DNA from: Bacteroidales bacterium
Lineage (GTDB): Bacteria; Bacteroidota; Bacteroidia; Bacteroidales; F082
Assembly (NCBI GenBank): GCA_015709215.1
Contig: JACCQN010000028.1
Location: 1-45,959 of the forward strand
DNA length: 45,959 nt
Reading direction: 5' to 3'
The notes beneath the pieces were generated by a model. It made no database searches. It was not told the origin of the DNA and saw only the letters and a list, made by a program, of their open reading frames with translations. The translations under genes and the position numbers were made by a program. Position 1 is the first letter of the stretch. Each line of letters opens with the position of its first letter. This document shows, piece by piece, positions 26,822-36,400 of the stretch.

Positions 26822-27809
26822 ACTTCGACTTCTTTTTGATAAAGTGTTGAATAACAATATTTTTTTGATACATCTGACCCACTTTATGGGGTTTAATTTT
26901 TTCGCGTTTCATTGCCAAAGAAGGTAGTTTCCGGTAAAAATGCAAATGCGCTCGTGCAACTGCCAGGAAATCACCAAAACCTCCTTCAACCAAAAACTTT
27001 ATACTCGCCACGCCATCCAATATCAAACGGATAAAGATCACACGAAAGAGTCTGTTCTGTGGCAGGTTCTTATATAAAAGTGATAAATTGTTTCTGAAAT
27101 TCAGGTAAGTTTTTCGCGAAGAAATCTTTGGCAAAGTGCCCCCTCCAACATGATAAACCACAGCATCCGGACAGTACATGATCTTGTACCCTTTATTTTT
27201 CATGCGCCAGCAAAAGTCAATCTCTTCCATATGCGCAAAAAAACTGTCATCCAATCCACCAAATTGGTGAAAAAGCGCGGCCCTAACAAACATGCAGGCG
27301 CCACTAGCCCAAAACACTTCAACAGCATCATCATACTGCCCCTGATCTTCTTCTATTTCCTGAAAAATTCTGCCACGACAAAATGGATAACCAAATTTAT
27401 CGATAAAACCTCCTCCGGCACCGGCATATTCAAAATGTCCGGGAGCATGGATCGCTTTTATTTTAGGCTGACAGGCAGCAATAAGCGGATCCTTTTCCAT
27501 TAAGTCTATAACAGGCAAAATCCAATTGGCTGTAACTTCAATATCCGAATTCAGCAACACATAATAATCTGCCTCAATCTGCTTCAAAGCAAGATTGTAC
27601 CCCGTTGAAAATCCTTCATTACGAGGATTTTTAATCACTCGTACCTCAGGATAATACTCCTTAAGAAAAGCAACCGAATTGTCTCGAGAAGCATTGTCAG
27701 CAACAATCACCCCGGCTATTCCCCTGCTGTGCTGCAGCAAAACAGGCAGATAACGTTCGAGATAAGCTTTCCCGTTATAGTTGAGAATAACAACGGCAAT
27801 TTCAGGCAT
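26790..27809 (-). CDS. Glycosyltransferase family 2 (rhamnosyltransferase-like)
   Basis: 339 residues, GT-A fold, cytoplasmic face of the inner membrane. N-terminal nucleotide-sugar site VVILNYNG and VADNASRDNS, the metal-binding D-x-D-like NSDIEV (Asp89), and the acceptor region FFAHMEEIDFCWRMKNKGYKI, as in WbbL-type rhamnosyltransferases. The C-terminus is basic. It overlaps the acyltransferase gene upstream by 8 nt, so the two form an operon and probably act on lipid A or another surface glycolipid (inference). Sugar and acceptor are unknown. Confidence 0.9.
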   Translation of the reverse strand: MPEIAVVILNYNGKAYLERYLPVLLQHSRGIAGVIVADNASRDNSVAFLKEYYPEVRVIKNPRNEGFSTGYNLALKQIEADYYVLLNSDIEVTANWILPVIDLMEKDPLIAACQPKIKAIHAPGHFEYAGAGGGFIDKFGYPFCRGRIFQEIEEDQGQYDDAVEVFWASGACMFVRAALFHQFGGLDDSFFAHMEEIDFCWRMKNKGYKIMYCPDAVVYHVGGGTLPKISSRKTYLNFRNNLSLLYKNLPQNRLFRVIFIRLILDGVASIKFLVEGGFGDFLAVARAHLHFYRKLPSLAMKREKIKPHKVGQMYQKNIVIQHFIKKKSKFTDLDPADFS

Positions 27810-28692
27810 CTGTGGTTGTTTTTGTTCGTTGGTGTTTCCAGCGTCTGTGCGACCAAAGCCAGTTATCAGGCTGTTCTACTATGGCTTTCTCAAGCATGCG
27901 AACATAATTCTCTGTGATTTCGTTGGGAGCAGTTTGCCTTGGCTGGAGTGTAATAGGAGTGAGTTTTATCTTATAATATCCTCTTCTTATCCGCGAATTT
28001 TCGACAAACATAACAACATAATCAAGTGCTTTGGCCATCTTTTCGAGGCCATTGAAGAAAGCTGTATCATGGTTTAAAAAATTCGTCCAATAGTCTTGCT
28101 CGCTTCCGCTGGGGCTTTGATCAGCTGCTATAAAAACGGCGTTATTTTTGTCATTTAATTGTTTGAGGCCTCTGTAGGTGGTTCGTGATTCGAGCATTGT
28201 AAGGTTGTTATGATTGGTTCTGATTTCCTTTACTAATTCTTCAAATGCCTTGTTTGACAGCTGTTTGTATATTGCAATTCCATTGTGATGGGTGTTAAGA
28301 GGAATGGCTTTGCCAAACCACTCCCAATTGCCACAATGCCCAGTAGCTAAAAATACACTTTTACCCTGATCAGCAAGTTGTTTCAATAATTCAGGGTTTT
28401 CGTAATGAACTCTTTTATATAATTCTTCTTTGCTAATCCTGGCCATTTTAATATACTCAGCAAAAAAATCGGTAAGATTATGGTAAAATTTCTTTTCAAT
28501 GGTCTTTATCTCAGATTTTGATTTTTCAGGAAAGCTGACCATCAAGTTTTTCCATACTACACTTCTTCGGTATCGAAACAGATAATATCCAAAATAATAA
28601 AGAATATCAGAAAATATATATAGAAACCACAATGGAAAGTAGCCCCAGAAACGGGCAATACTTCTAAGTATCTTATATCCCGTGCTGTTCAT
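27802..28692 (-). CDS. LpxL/HtrB-like lysophospholipid (lipid A) acyltransferase
   Basis: 296 residues, single N-terminal membrane segment (FPLWFLYIFSDILYYFGYYLF), then the acyltransferase motif H-x4-E at His119 and Glu124 (GHCGNWEW) and the later block ADQSPSGSE. Family members add secondary acyl chains to lipid A; some Bacteroidota homologues act on other aminolipids. A -7 promoter element sits about 40 nt upstream; the GT2 gene follows with an 8-nt overlap. Confidence 0.9.
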   Translation of the reverse strand: MNSTGYKILRSIARFWGYFPLWFLYIFSDILYYFGYYLFRYRRSVVWKNLMVSFPEKSKSEIKTIEKKFYHNLTDFFAEYIKMARISKEELYKRVHYENPELLKQLADQGKSVFLATGHCGNWEWFGKAIPLNTHHNGIAIYKQLSNKAFEELVKEIRTNHNNLTMLESRTTYRGLKQLNDKNNAVFIAADQSPSGSEQDYWTNFLNHDTAFFNGLEKMAKALDYVVMFVENSRIRRGYYKIKLTPITLQPRQTAPNEITENYVRMLEKAIVEQPDNWLWSHRRWKHQRTKTTTDA

Positions 28693-28730
28693 TTATATGG
28701 TTTCTTTGCATGAGTTTTAAAATAATCAGG

Positions 28731-28738
28731 CAAAGGTA
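28731..28738 (-). promoter_or_regulatory. -7 promoter element of the acyltransferase-GT2 operon
   Basis: Minus-strand TACCTTTG, an exact TAnnTTTG match, giving a 5' leader of about 32 nt. No convincing -33 element. Confidence 0.5.
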
Positions 28739-28804
28739 AGGATTTTTAAACCCTGAAAAAGCACCTTTTCAACGCTCAATTGCTAACATTTGACAAGGCC
28801 GTTT

Positions 28805-30277
28805 TTATTTCAAATCGTTGATGATTTGAGAAGCCCTGTTGCCCCAAGTATCCTGGGGTGCTGTTTCGTCGATGTTGTTAGGATCCCAGGTACGGCGATA
28901 GATATCCAACTGCCAGCGGTAATTGGTCAGTTCGCCAAATGCGTCTGAATGAATCAACACAAAATCGTTGGTGACCATATCGCGGGTATAAAAAATAAAC
29001 CGTTTATTACGTTGATTCCCAAGTGTATAATATTGCCATATTTCGTAAGGATAGGCTCCCGGCTCGTTATAGCTTTCCATAATTTGATTGGGTGGCCCAT
29101 ATTTTAGATAAACTCTTCCCCTGTCAGTAGCAAAGCCTTTTTTGGTTGGCGTTTTAAATGCAGCATTAACTTTTTGAACCTCATAATAGTATTTTTGCCA
29201 GGCATCTTCGGGAGCTGCATAATTGCGTGAAACCCAAAAATTATAGAAATACTTTTTCATTAAATCCACATCACCTTTTTCAACTAAATTAAAGACATAA
29301 TCCCTTTCCACTTCAGAAGAGAGAGGCTCCAGACACAACAAATATTCCTTCAAACTATCCGCTTCCGTCATTTTACTAACAAAAGTGTTTGAGATATTTA
29401 CCGAAGCCAGGTCGTTCATCTTAAACTCCTTGCCCGGATTCGACCTGCGGAAAAAGACACTGTTTTGGGCCACTTGCTGATTTTCGCGATCGCGTACTTC
29501 CATTACCAATTTGTAATTTCCAGAAGGCAACTCACTAATATCAATTGCATTAAACACAACGTTCACTGTCCGGGCATCCATTCTTTTTCTAAAAAGAAAA
29601 CCCTCTATTGTTTTTCCACTCTCAAAAGATTCAATGAAATAATTCAACAGAAATTTTGCATCGTTGCCCAATACTTTATTAGCATGATAAATCTCTGAGT
29701 AAAACGACATTACATTCATCGATTCGGGATAATAGGCATAAACTAGTGGCACGAGGTTATATCCATTTTTTGTCAACATCCCAACTTTATCCGTTTTTTC
29801 ATAGCTCTCAATTAGTTGAATCCCACTAAAACTCACAGCATCTTCCGGAAATCCCAGTTGAATCTCTTCAACCGTTTGAAAAGGAGGCTCTGTTTCATTA
29901 TTCATATCAGAAATAATCAATTCATACTGATAGTTGCCTGCAGGCATCGAAAAGCGTTGCTGATCTATAAACCCAAAATCGATCGTACTCGTATCCTGTA
30001 TAGTAGGGCTGTTGAGTGCATATTTGGCATAATCAACAATGGAATCGTGCTGCTTGAACAACATAATTATTGCCAGACTTGCTTTAAAATTTCCGGGTGA
30101 TATCTCCTTGAAATAAACAGAGTTTCCATCAACGGCCAAATAGGTCTCAATGTAGGGATCAGCCTCTGGTGCATTAAAAGTTGCATAAGAAAGGTAAGCA
30201 CGCATATTCTTATTTTGGTTTTGAGCCACAGCAAACAGCATGCTTCCTGCAAACAAAAGTGTTAGTAGTTTTCTCAT
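28805..30277 (-). CDS. GWxTD-domain protein
   Basis: 490 residues with a signal peptide (MRKLLTLLFAGSMLFAVAQ). The first 300 residues are beta-rich, with LPSGNYKLVMEVRDRENQ-type strands resembling an Ig-like domain. The C-terminal part carries the GWxTD domain core, here GFATDRGRVYLKYGPP, where the name-giving Trp is Phe; the flanking DRGRxYxKYGPP is standard. This family is common in Bacteroidota envelopes; its molecular role is not known. The gene stands alone, with a -7 element upstream and the acyltransferase operon 112 nt downstream. Confidence 0.88.
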   Translation of the reverse strand: MRKLLTLLFAGSMLFAVAQNQNKNMRAYLSYATFNAPEADPYIETYLAVDGNSVYFKEISPGNFKASLAIIMLFKQHDSIVDYAKYALNSPTIQDTSTIDFGFIDQQRFSMPAGNYQYELIISDMNNETEPPFQTVEEIQLGFPEDAVSFSGIQLIESYEKTDKVGMLTKNGYNLVPLVYAYYPESMNVMSFYSEIYHANKVLGNDAKFLLNYFIESFESGKTIEGFLFRKRMDARTVNVVFNAIDISELPSGNYKLVMEVRDRENQQVAQNSVFFRRSNPGKEFKMNDLASVNISNTFVSKMTEADSLKEYLLCLEPLSSEVERDYVFNLVEKGDVDLMKKYFYNFWVSRNYAAPEDAWQKYYYEVQKVNAAFKTPTKKGFATDRGRVYLKYGPPNQIMESYNEPGAYPYEIWQYYTLGNQRNKRFIFYTRDMVTNDFVLIHSDAFGELTNYRWQLDIYRRTWDPNNIDETAPQDTWGNRASQIINDLK

Positions 30278-30344
30278 AATTGAAGTGTTTAGTTAGTCAT
30301 GGCAAAGCAAAATTCCCATGAAAAAATCAGTAACAACTATAGAG

Positions 30345-30352
30345 CAAATATA
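30345..30352 (-). promoter_or_regulatory. -7 promoter element of the GWxTD gene
   Basis: Minus-strand TATATTTG matches TAnnTTTG, about 68 nt upstream of the start codon. No -33 at ideal spacing. Confidence 0.5.
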
Positions 30353-30537
30353 CAATCAAATGAAATCAAAACTCAAGACAAAGCCAGCTAACGGCTAAAA
30401 GTTATAAGTTAATGCAAGATTTTCAATGAATTAGAAAAAAACCTAAAAAAATAAAATTAAACAATTATCTACCAATGATTCCATACAAATAATCAGTCTG
30501 AGCTGATAAAAAATCCAAGCTTTTTTAAAGGCACCTA

Positions 30538-30567
30538 TTTGCATGGAAACAAAATTTAGTACTTTTG
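30538..30567 (+). promoter_or_regulatory. Promoter of the tRNA-Ser gene
   Basis: TTTG at 30538-30541 and TACTTTTG at 30560-30567, 18 nt apart: the best -33/-7 pair in the window, ending 4 nt before the mature tRNA. Confidence 0.8.
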
Positions 30568-30571
30568 CAGC

Positions 30572-30656
30572 GGAGGAATGGCAGAGTGGTCGATTGCGAC
30601 GGTCTTGAAAACCGTTGAGGTGCAAGCCTCCGGGGGTTCGAATCCCTCTTCCTCCG
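30572..30656 (+). tRNA. tRNA-Ser (anticodon UGA)
   Basis: 85-nt class II tRNA. Acceptor stem GGAGGAA / TTCCTCC, discriminator G; anticodon stem ACGGT / ACCGT around loop CTTGAAA with anticodon TGA at 30606-30608; long variable arm (TGAGGTGCAAGCCTCC region); T-arm GGGGGTTCGAATCCCTC. CCA is not encoded. Reads UCA and wobble-related serine codons. Confidence 0.97.
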
Positions 30657-30669
30657 CTGAATCATTCAG

Positions 30670-30697
30670 ATGCCTGCAACAGCAGGCATTTTGCTTT
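30670..30697 (+). terminator. Intrinsic terminator after tRNA-Ser
   Basis: ATGCCTGC-AACA-GCAGGCAT, perfect 8-bp stem with a tetraloop, followed by TTTGCTTTT, 13 nt beyond the tRNA. Confidence 0.88.
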
Positions 30698-31191
30698 TAG
30701 CGCTGTTTAGTAAAATATCTTTTTTAGAACCTGTGACAATAAAACTTTAGCCTGCTTTTGACCAGCCAGCAGATCAAAATGTGAGAAACAGCGGTTAAGT
30801 TCTGACTAAATTTTCGCACTTGAATAGTCCATCCTCATATATTTTAGTTAACCTATCTGAAGTATATACTGTATTTGGACAAAATTTTTATCTGCGCTTA
30901 AACTCCAGTCCTACAGCTATGAATAAGAGCTATAAACCACACTGTGCACTGGGCTAAAAATCATTCCTTTACTGTGATGCTAAAAATCCAACCTTGAATA
31001 AAAATAGAAAAGCTACAGTGTTGATTATTTGTTTTGTACAGAAAATACAATTATCAATTTTTGTCTCATTATAAAAAGCTTAATCAAAGCATGAAACTTC
31101 AGTTTATCCTTTTCAACCTTAAAAGTGGCCGAACCCTTTCGGATTATGACAAACCTATTTTAGGAATGGAAAGCCATTAAACCATAAACTC
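30698..31191. other. Roughly 0.5 kb without a recognised gene
   Basis: AT-rich stretch between the tRNA terminator and the end of folC on the other strand. No frame longer than about 30 codons with family likeness, no tRNA-like structure and no second copy of the tRNA 3' end that would mark an integrated element were seen. A 29-codon frame at 31091-31180 (MKLQFILFNLKSGRTL...) has no support beyond being open. Confidence 0.6.
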
Positions 31192-32478
31192 CTATACCAC
31201 TTCCGCTACAACAAAAGTACTTCCTCCCACATACACCACATCTTTGGCACCGGCCAGCTCGCGGGCATGGCGATAGGCCTCCGTTACTGTATGGTAAACC
31301 TCTCCCCTGAGGCCAAAGCCAAAAGCAGTTTTTGAAAGCTCTTCTGCATCCAGTCCACGGGGGATATCCGGGCGACAGAAATAATACCTGGCATTGGCAG
31401 GCAGTAACTGTAAAATATCGTCCAGCTTTTTATCATTGACCACACCTAGCACAACATGCAGTTTTTCATAGCGCAACTGACTCAGCTGCATCATATTCTG
31501 ACGGATTCCGGCAGCGTTATGTCCTGTATCAGCCACACAAAGCGGCATGCGACCCAGCACCTGCCAGCGTCCTTTAAGGCCTGTGAGCTGCACTACATTT
31601 TCCATCCCATGCCACAAATCGTTGTCTGACCATTTAAACCGATCCCTGATCAGATCCAGCGCACAAACCGCCGTTACGAGATTCATCTGCTGATAATGAC
31701 CCAATAAGGGTAAGGTAAGGTCTTCGTAATAAATCTGATCGCCCTTCCACAGATCGAATCGCTGGCTCATCTGACTGTCCTGTTGTATGCGGCGAGCCTC
31801 GAAAAGCTGATCTGCGAAATATGTTTTGCTGCCCTGTTTAGCCGCTTTTTCGGTGAACACTTCCTGCACTTCGGGCTGTGTCTCCCCTATCACAACAGGC
31901 ACCCCAGATTTGATGATACCAGCCTTTTCGGCAGCTATTTTGGGCAAAGTATCACCCAAAAACTGCATATGATCAAAACCGATATTGGTAATCACACTCA
32001 GCACCGGATGCACCAAATTGGTAGAATCCAGTCTGCCACCCATGCCGGTTTCTACTACTGCAACATCCACTTTTTCAGCAGCAAAATAATCAAAAGCCAT
32101 TCCCACTGTCATTTCAAAAAATGAAAGCTGCATGGCCTCAAAGTCCTGCTGATGCTTTTCGATAAAGGAAACTACTTTTTCTTCGGGGATCAGCTCGCCA
32201 TTGACGCGTATTCTCTCTCTGAAATCACGCAGGTGGGGCGAAGTGTATAAGCCTGTCTTGTAACCCGCTGTTTGCAGTACAGCAGCAATCATATGCGACA
32301 CAGAGCCTTTGCCATTAGTGCCGGCAATATGGATTGCCGGGAAATGCTGTTGCGGATTGTCCAGCAACTTTAACAATTGGATGGTATTGTCCAGATCGGC
32401 TTTGTAGGCGGCCGCTCCCACGCGTTGATACATGGGCAGCTGAGCAAACATCCACTGGAGGGTTTCGGAGTAATTCAT
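31192..32478 (-). CDS. folC: Folylpolyglutamate synthase / dihydrofolate synthase
   Basis: Mur-ligase-family ATP enzyme, 428 residues, cytoplasmic. It adds glutamate to dihydropteroate and to folates. P-loop GTNGKGS at 53-59, then TSPHLRDFRERIRVNG, the metal-site region ETGMGGRLDSTN, ITNIGFDHM and EKAGIIK, and the C-terminal domain with DTGHNAAG. The start MNYSETLQWMFAQLPMYQRVG is typical of Bacteroidota FolC, which supports the ATG at 32478. A -7 element just 5 nt upstream suggests a leaderless or nearly leaderless transcript. Confidence 0.96.
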   Translation of the reverse strand: MNYSETLQWMFAQLPMYQRVGAAAYKADLDNTIQLLKLLDNPQQHFPAIHIAGTNGKGSVSHMIAAVLQTAGYKTGLYTSPHLRDFRERIRVNGELIPEEKVVSFIEKHQQDFEAMQLSFFEMTVGMAFDYFAAEKVDVAVVETGMGGRLDSTNLVHPVLSVITNIGFDHMQFLGDTLPKIAAEKAGIIKSGVPVVIGETQPEVQEVFTEKAAKQGSKTYFADQLFEARRIQQDSQMSQRFDLWKGDQIYYEDLTLPLLGHYQQMNLVTAVCALDLIRDRFKWSDNDLWHGMENVVQLTGLKGRWQVLGRMPLCVADTGHNAAGIRQNMMQLSQLRYEKLHVVLGVVNDKKLDDILQLLPANARYYFCRPDIPRGLDAEELSKTAFGFGLRGEVYHTVTEAYRHARELAGAKDVVYVGGSTFVVAEVV

Positions 32479-32482
32479 GCAG

Positions 32483-32490
32483 CAAAGATA
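32483..32490 (-). promoter_or_regulatory. -7 promoter element immediately before folC
   Basis: Minus-strand TATCTTTG is an exact TAnnTTTG match ending 4 nt before the A of the start codon. If used, the transcript starts at or within a base or two of the ATG. Confidence 0.5.
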
Positions 32491-32659
32491 ATAAGTAGCA
32501 CCATTTTCAGCTTCCTGGCCATAAAGTTTTTTGCTGAATCTTCACAAAAGAAATATTTAGCCCCTATGCAATCGTTAGAGCTAATCCTGTATTCACAATA
32601 ATACGATCCTTTACTCATGTGCTTCGATTATTTTTAAAAATGCCCTATCCTGAAAAAAC

Positions 32660-32691
32660 TTTGGCTGACATCCATTTTTCTATTAATTTTA
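32660..32691 (+). promoter_or_regulatory. Possible promoter of the two-component operon
   Basis: TTTG at 32660-32663 and TAATTTTA at 32684-32691 (7 of 8 to TAnnTTTG), 20 nt apart, ending 22 nt before the response regulator ATG. Confidence 0.4.
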
Positions 32692-32713
32692 TGCAGTAAT
32701 CAAACAACGGCTT

Positions 32714-33490
32714 ATGAAAGCAACCTCTTGTATCATCATCGATGATGAAATTAATGCCCGGGAGGCTTTGGATGGACTGATTCAACGGTATTTTAATGAT
32801 AAAATTTCCGTTCTGGAGCTCTGCAGTTCAGTGGAAGAAGGTGCCAAGGCCATCAACAAACATCAACCTGAATTGGTTTTTTTGGATATTGAAATGCCTC
32901 ACGGGAATGGATTTGAGCTTTTCAACTATTTCAGCAGCATTACTTTTGATGTGATTTTTACAACGGCACACCGCAAATATGCCATCGATGCCATTAAGCA
33001 TGCTGCCTTCGACTACCTGCTCAAGCCGGTAAATATTATTGAACTTCAGGAAGTGTTGAACCGCTTTCAGCTGAATCAGGTAAAAAAGCAAAAAGAGGAA
33101 AGAATTGAAAAATTGTTGACCAGTCTTGTTGGCTCTGGCAGTCGCTTTTCGCGCATCGCCTTTCCGACCCTCACCGGATACCAACTCGAAAACTACCACA
33201 CCATTACCCATTGTTTAGCCGAAGAAAATTACACACGGCTTTTCACTGTTGACGGCCGTCAGCTGGTGATTACCAAAAACCTGGGTGCCCTGGAGGAAAG
33301 TCTTCCGGACACCTTATTTTTCAGAATCCACAAATCATGCCTGGTGAATCTGAATTACGTTAAGAATTACAGCCGCTATCAAAGGCATTACGTCATATTG
33401 GAAGACGGCACTGAGTTGGATGTGGCTAAGCGCCGGATTGATGAATTTGTGCAAACCATCGCCCGATTTAATCAACAAACACAGCGATGA
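32714..33490 (+). CDS. LytTR-family response regulator
   Basis: 258 residues. Receiver domain (about 5-125): acidic pocket Asp10/Asp11, phospho-acceptor Asp58 in VFLDIEMP, the TTAH block and Lys in YLLKP. C-terminal LytTR DNA-binding domain (about 150-250): EENYTRLFTVDG...LVITKNLGALEESLPD and FRIHKSCLVNLNYVKNY are classic. Its stop overlaps the kinase start by 4 nt (ATGA). LytTR proteins bind pairs of short direct repeats about two helical turns apart; such a pair (ACCGTTTA twice, 20 bp apart) lies 3.3 kb downstream in front of the secreted-protein operon. Confidence 0.95.
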   Translation: MKATSCIIIDDEINAREALDGLIQRYFNDKISVLELCSSVEEGAKAINKHQPELVFLDIEMPHGNGFELFNYFSSITFDVIFTTAHRKYAIDAIKHAAFDYLLKPVNIIELQEVLNRFQLNQVKKQKEERIEKLLTSLVGSGSRFSRIAFPTLTGYQLENYHTITHCLAEENYTRLFTVDGRQLVITKNLGALEESLPDTLFFRIHKSCLVNLNYVKNYSRYQRHYVILEDGTELDVAKRRIDEFVQTIARFNQQTQR

Positions 33491-36400
33491 AAAGAAGATT
33501 CGTCATCTGCCTGTTAACCTTAATCAGCTTTGCCCAGGCTGTGGCGCAACAGTTTCATTATAATCAATTTACGACAGCTGAAGGGCTGCCAACCAATTCG
33601 GTGCGTTCTTCATTGATTGATTCGCGCGACTGGCTCTGGATTGGCACTGATGCCGGTGTGGTACGCTATCAAGACGGCTTTTTTGTGCCAGACAACCGAT
33701 TGGATACCCTCATCGGAATGCGCATTTGGGCCATGATCGAAGATAATCAGGATAAAATCTGGTTTGGCACTTATGGCAACGGCCTTGCCCGCTTTGATGG
33801 CGACAGTCTGGTTTGGTTCAACAGCGAAAACAGCGCGCTTGCCAATGATGAAATCAGGATTTTGAAGTTTTTGCCGGAATACCAACAACTGCTAATTGGC
33901 GGAAAAGAAGTCTTTGCGGTATATTTATTAGATGACAGCCTCATCAATTTCAAGCTTGATTCTATGGCAATTTCCGCGCGACATTTCACATATTTCCTTG
34001 AAAATGAGGATAAAATTCTTGCCCTCAATAATGAGCCAGCATATACCCTGACCTATGACCCGGAAACGAAAAAACTGGAACGAACCGCGAGAGACTTTTA
34101 TTCAGAAACCAAAATCTGGTCGGGCATTCATACTTCTTCCAATGAAACTTATTACGGGTTTAACCGCGACAGTTATTACTACAAATCAGCTGATCATGAA
34201 TTCGTTAAGCCAGGTATCGGACAAGTTTTCGAATGGCTCGAAGATCCTTATGGAAACATATGGGCTGCAGCCTGGGAAGCCGAAGGGCCGGGAGGACTTT
34301 TCCGCTTTAACGCAGGTGAAATGGTGAACTACAATAAAATGCTGGGAATAGAAAAAATCAATGGCTGGGGACTCGAATATGATCCTACCAACAACTGCCT
34401 TTGGTTTTTGTCGCTCGACCAGGGATTGATCCAATTACCGCTGCAAATTTTCAGCAGCCTGCCGCTTCCTTTTTCGGATAAATCAGAAACGGTTAGCAAC
34501 ATCCAGCAGGATTCAGCTAAAAATACCTGGATCAGCACGACCAAAGGATTGTGGCGACATAACGGACAAACATACGAAGCAATTCCGGCCGAAAGCTTCT
34601 ATAAAACCCTGCTGACTACTTACCTCGCAAACTATGATGAATGGTTTTCGATCTTAAAAAGATTAGATTTAAACAACAAAAATATCTCTGATACAGCCTA
34701 CAGCTATTATGACAAATCAGGCGATTTTACTGTTTACAATTTAGTCGAATTGATAAAAGTATTAGAATTAGACAATAATTCTTTCTATGAAATCGACGAA
34801 TCGACTTTTTTAAAACTTAAAGCAAAACTGATCCAAAAATTAAATACGGCTACCAAGAAGCCTCAACCAATCAAATTCAATAAAATCCTTCCGCTTAGCC
34901 AGGATAAAATCCTGGTAAGTACAAGTCTTGGCACCTTTAGTTATGATATAAACAGGCAGAAAATAAAATACCTGAATTCCCTTTGGCAAGAGAATGTAAC
35001 ACTTAATCAGGATAACCTTTACTATACCTTTAACTTCAACCTGGAAGTAATGCGTGCAGTACTCAAAGGAGATGAAACGATTGGCCTCCCCTGGATGACC
35101 AAAGAAAAGCATCCTGATTTACCACAATTCACAATCGCCTCCGAAGCACGTGCAGGCAGAATATGGTTTGCCTCACGTTTTCAAGGTTTATATAGTTATT
35201 ATGCCGACAGCTTTACGCATCTCAACAAGCTCTACCCCGGTCTCAGCAATAATTTCACCTCACTGGCCTTTGTCGGCGACAGTCTGCTAGTGGCTGGCAG
35301 CTCCGATGGACTTATTCATCTTTTCAGCAATGACAGCGACACACCCAAACTGCTAAAAAGCTTTTCCCCCAACGACGGAATTACGGGCCGCACCATTCAA
35401 TGGGTTAAATGCGACAAGGAGGGATTTCTGTGGGCAGGAACCAACAGCGCCCTGAACCGCTTCGACCTCCGAGCATGGCTAAAAGACCACACAAACAACA
35501 TAAGCGCTTATGGAAACCCAGATGGCTACAATGCTTTTGATGTTAATGCTGCCACGCTGGATGATGAGGGAAGGATATGGCTTGAAAATGGCGATGAATT
35601 ACTCCTGATCAACACCCCAAAAGCCAATACTACTAAAAATGCTCCCTTAAAGCCCGAACTGCGGCAGCTGGATCTTTTCCTGAAACCCTTCGATTGGCCA
35701 GCACAGAAAAATATACCGCACTTTACCAAAGTGCCGTTAAACCCAACTTTTAAACACGACCAAAACTACCTGAGCTTTCATTTTGGAAGTAATAACCGTA
35801 TCGAGCCCGAAAAGGATTTTTACAGCTACCGCTTGCTCGGCCTCGATACCACCTGGTCGCAATCCAGTACTGAAAAACTAGCTGTCTTTACAAACCTCGA
35901 TCCGGGCGATTATATCCTGGAAGTGCAGCTTTGTAAACCTATCCACAAAATACAAGGAAGCATCTCCTACCCTTTCAGCATACTAAAACCCTGGTGGCAG
36001 CAATGGTGGTTTATCATACTTTTTGTCCTGGCTGCTGCTGCACTGCTCCTTGCTGGCATGAACTGGCGCATCCGTTACCTGCGCGAACAGCAAAAGCGCA
36101 AATATGAGATACAGCAGCAGCTGGCCGAACTTAAACTGCAAGCCCTTCAGGCACAGATGAATCCACATTTTATTTTCAATGTGCTCACCGCCATCCAGAA
36201 TGCCATCCTCAAAAACGAAATCGACAACGCCATCCGCTATCTATCCGATGTATCACGCCTGATGCGGCGCACACTGGACTATGCCTCCGAAAAATTCATC
36301 AGCCTGGAAGAAGAAGTGGAATACATCGAAAACTACATCCGCCTTGAAAAAATAAGGATGAATGGCAAGCTGGAGACTCATATTTTTATCGACCCAAACC

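Noticed and set aside
31091-31180. 29-codon frame MKLQFILFNLKSGRTL...
   Set aside because: No family likeness, no promoter and no neighbour context; such frames are expected by chance.
30572-31191. tRNA-Ser as an integration site for a mobile island
   Set aside because: No second copy of the tRNA 3' end, no integrase and ordinary housekeeping genes on both sides.
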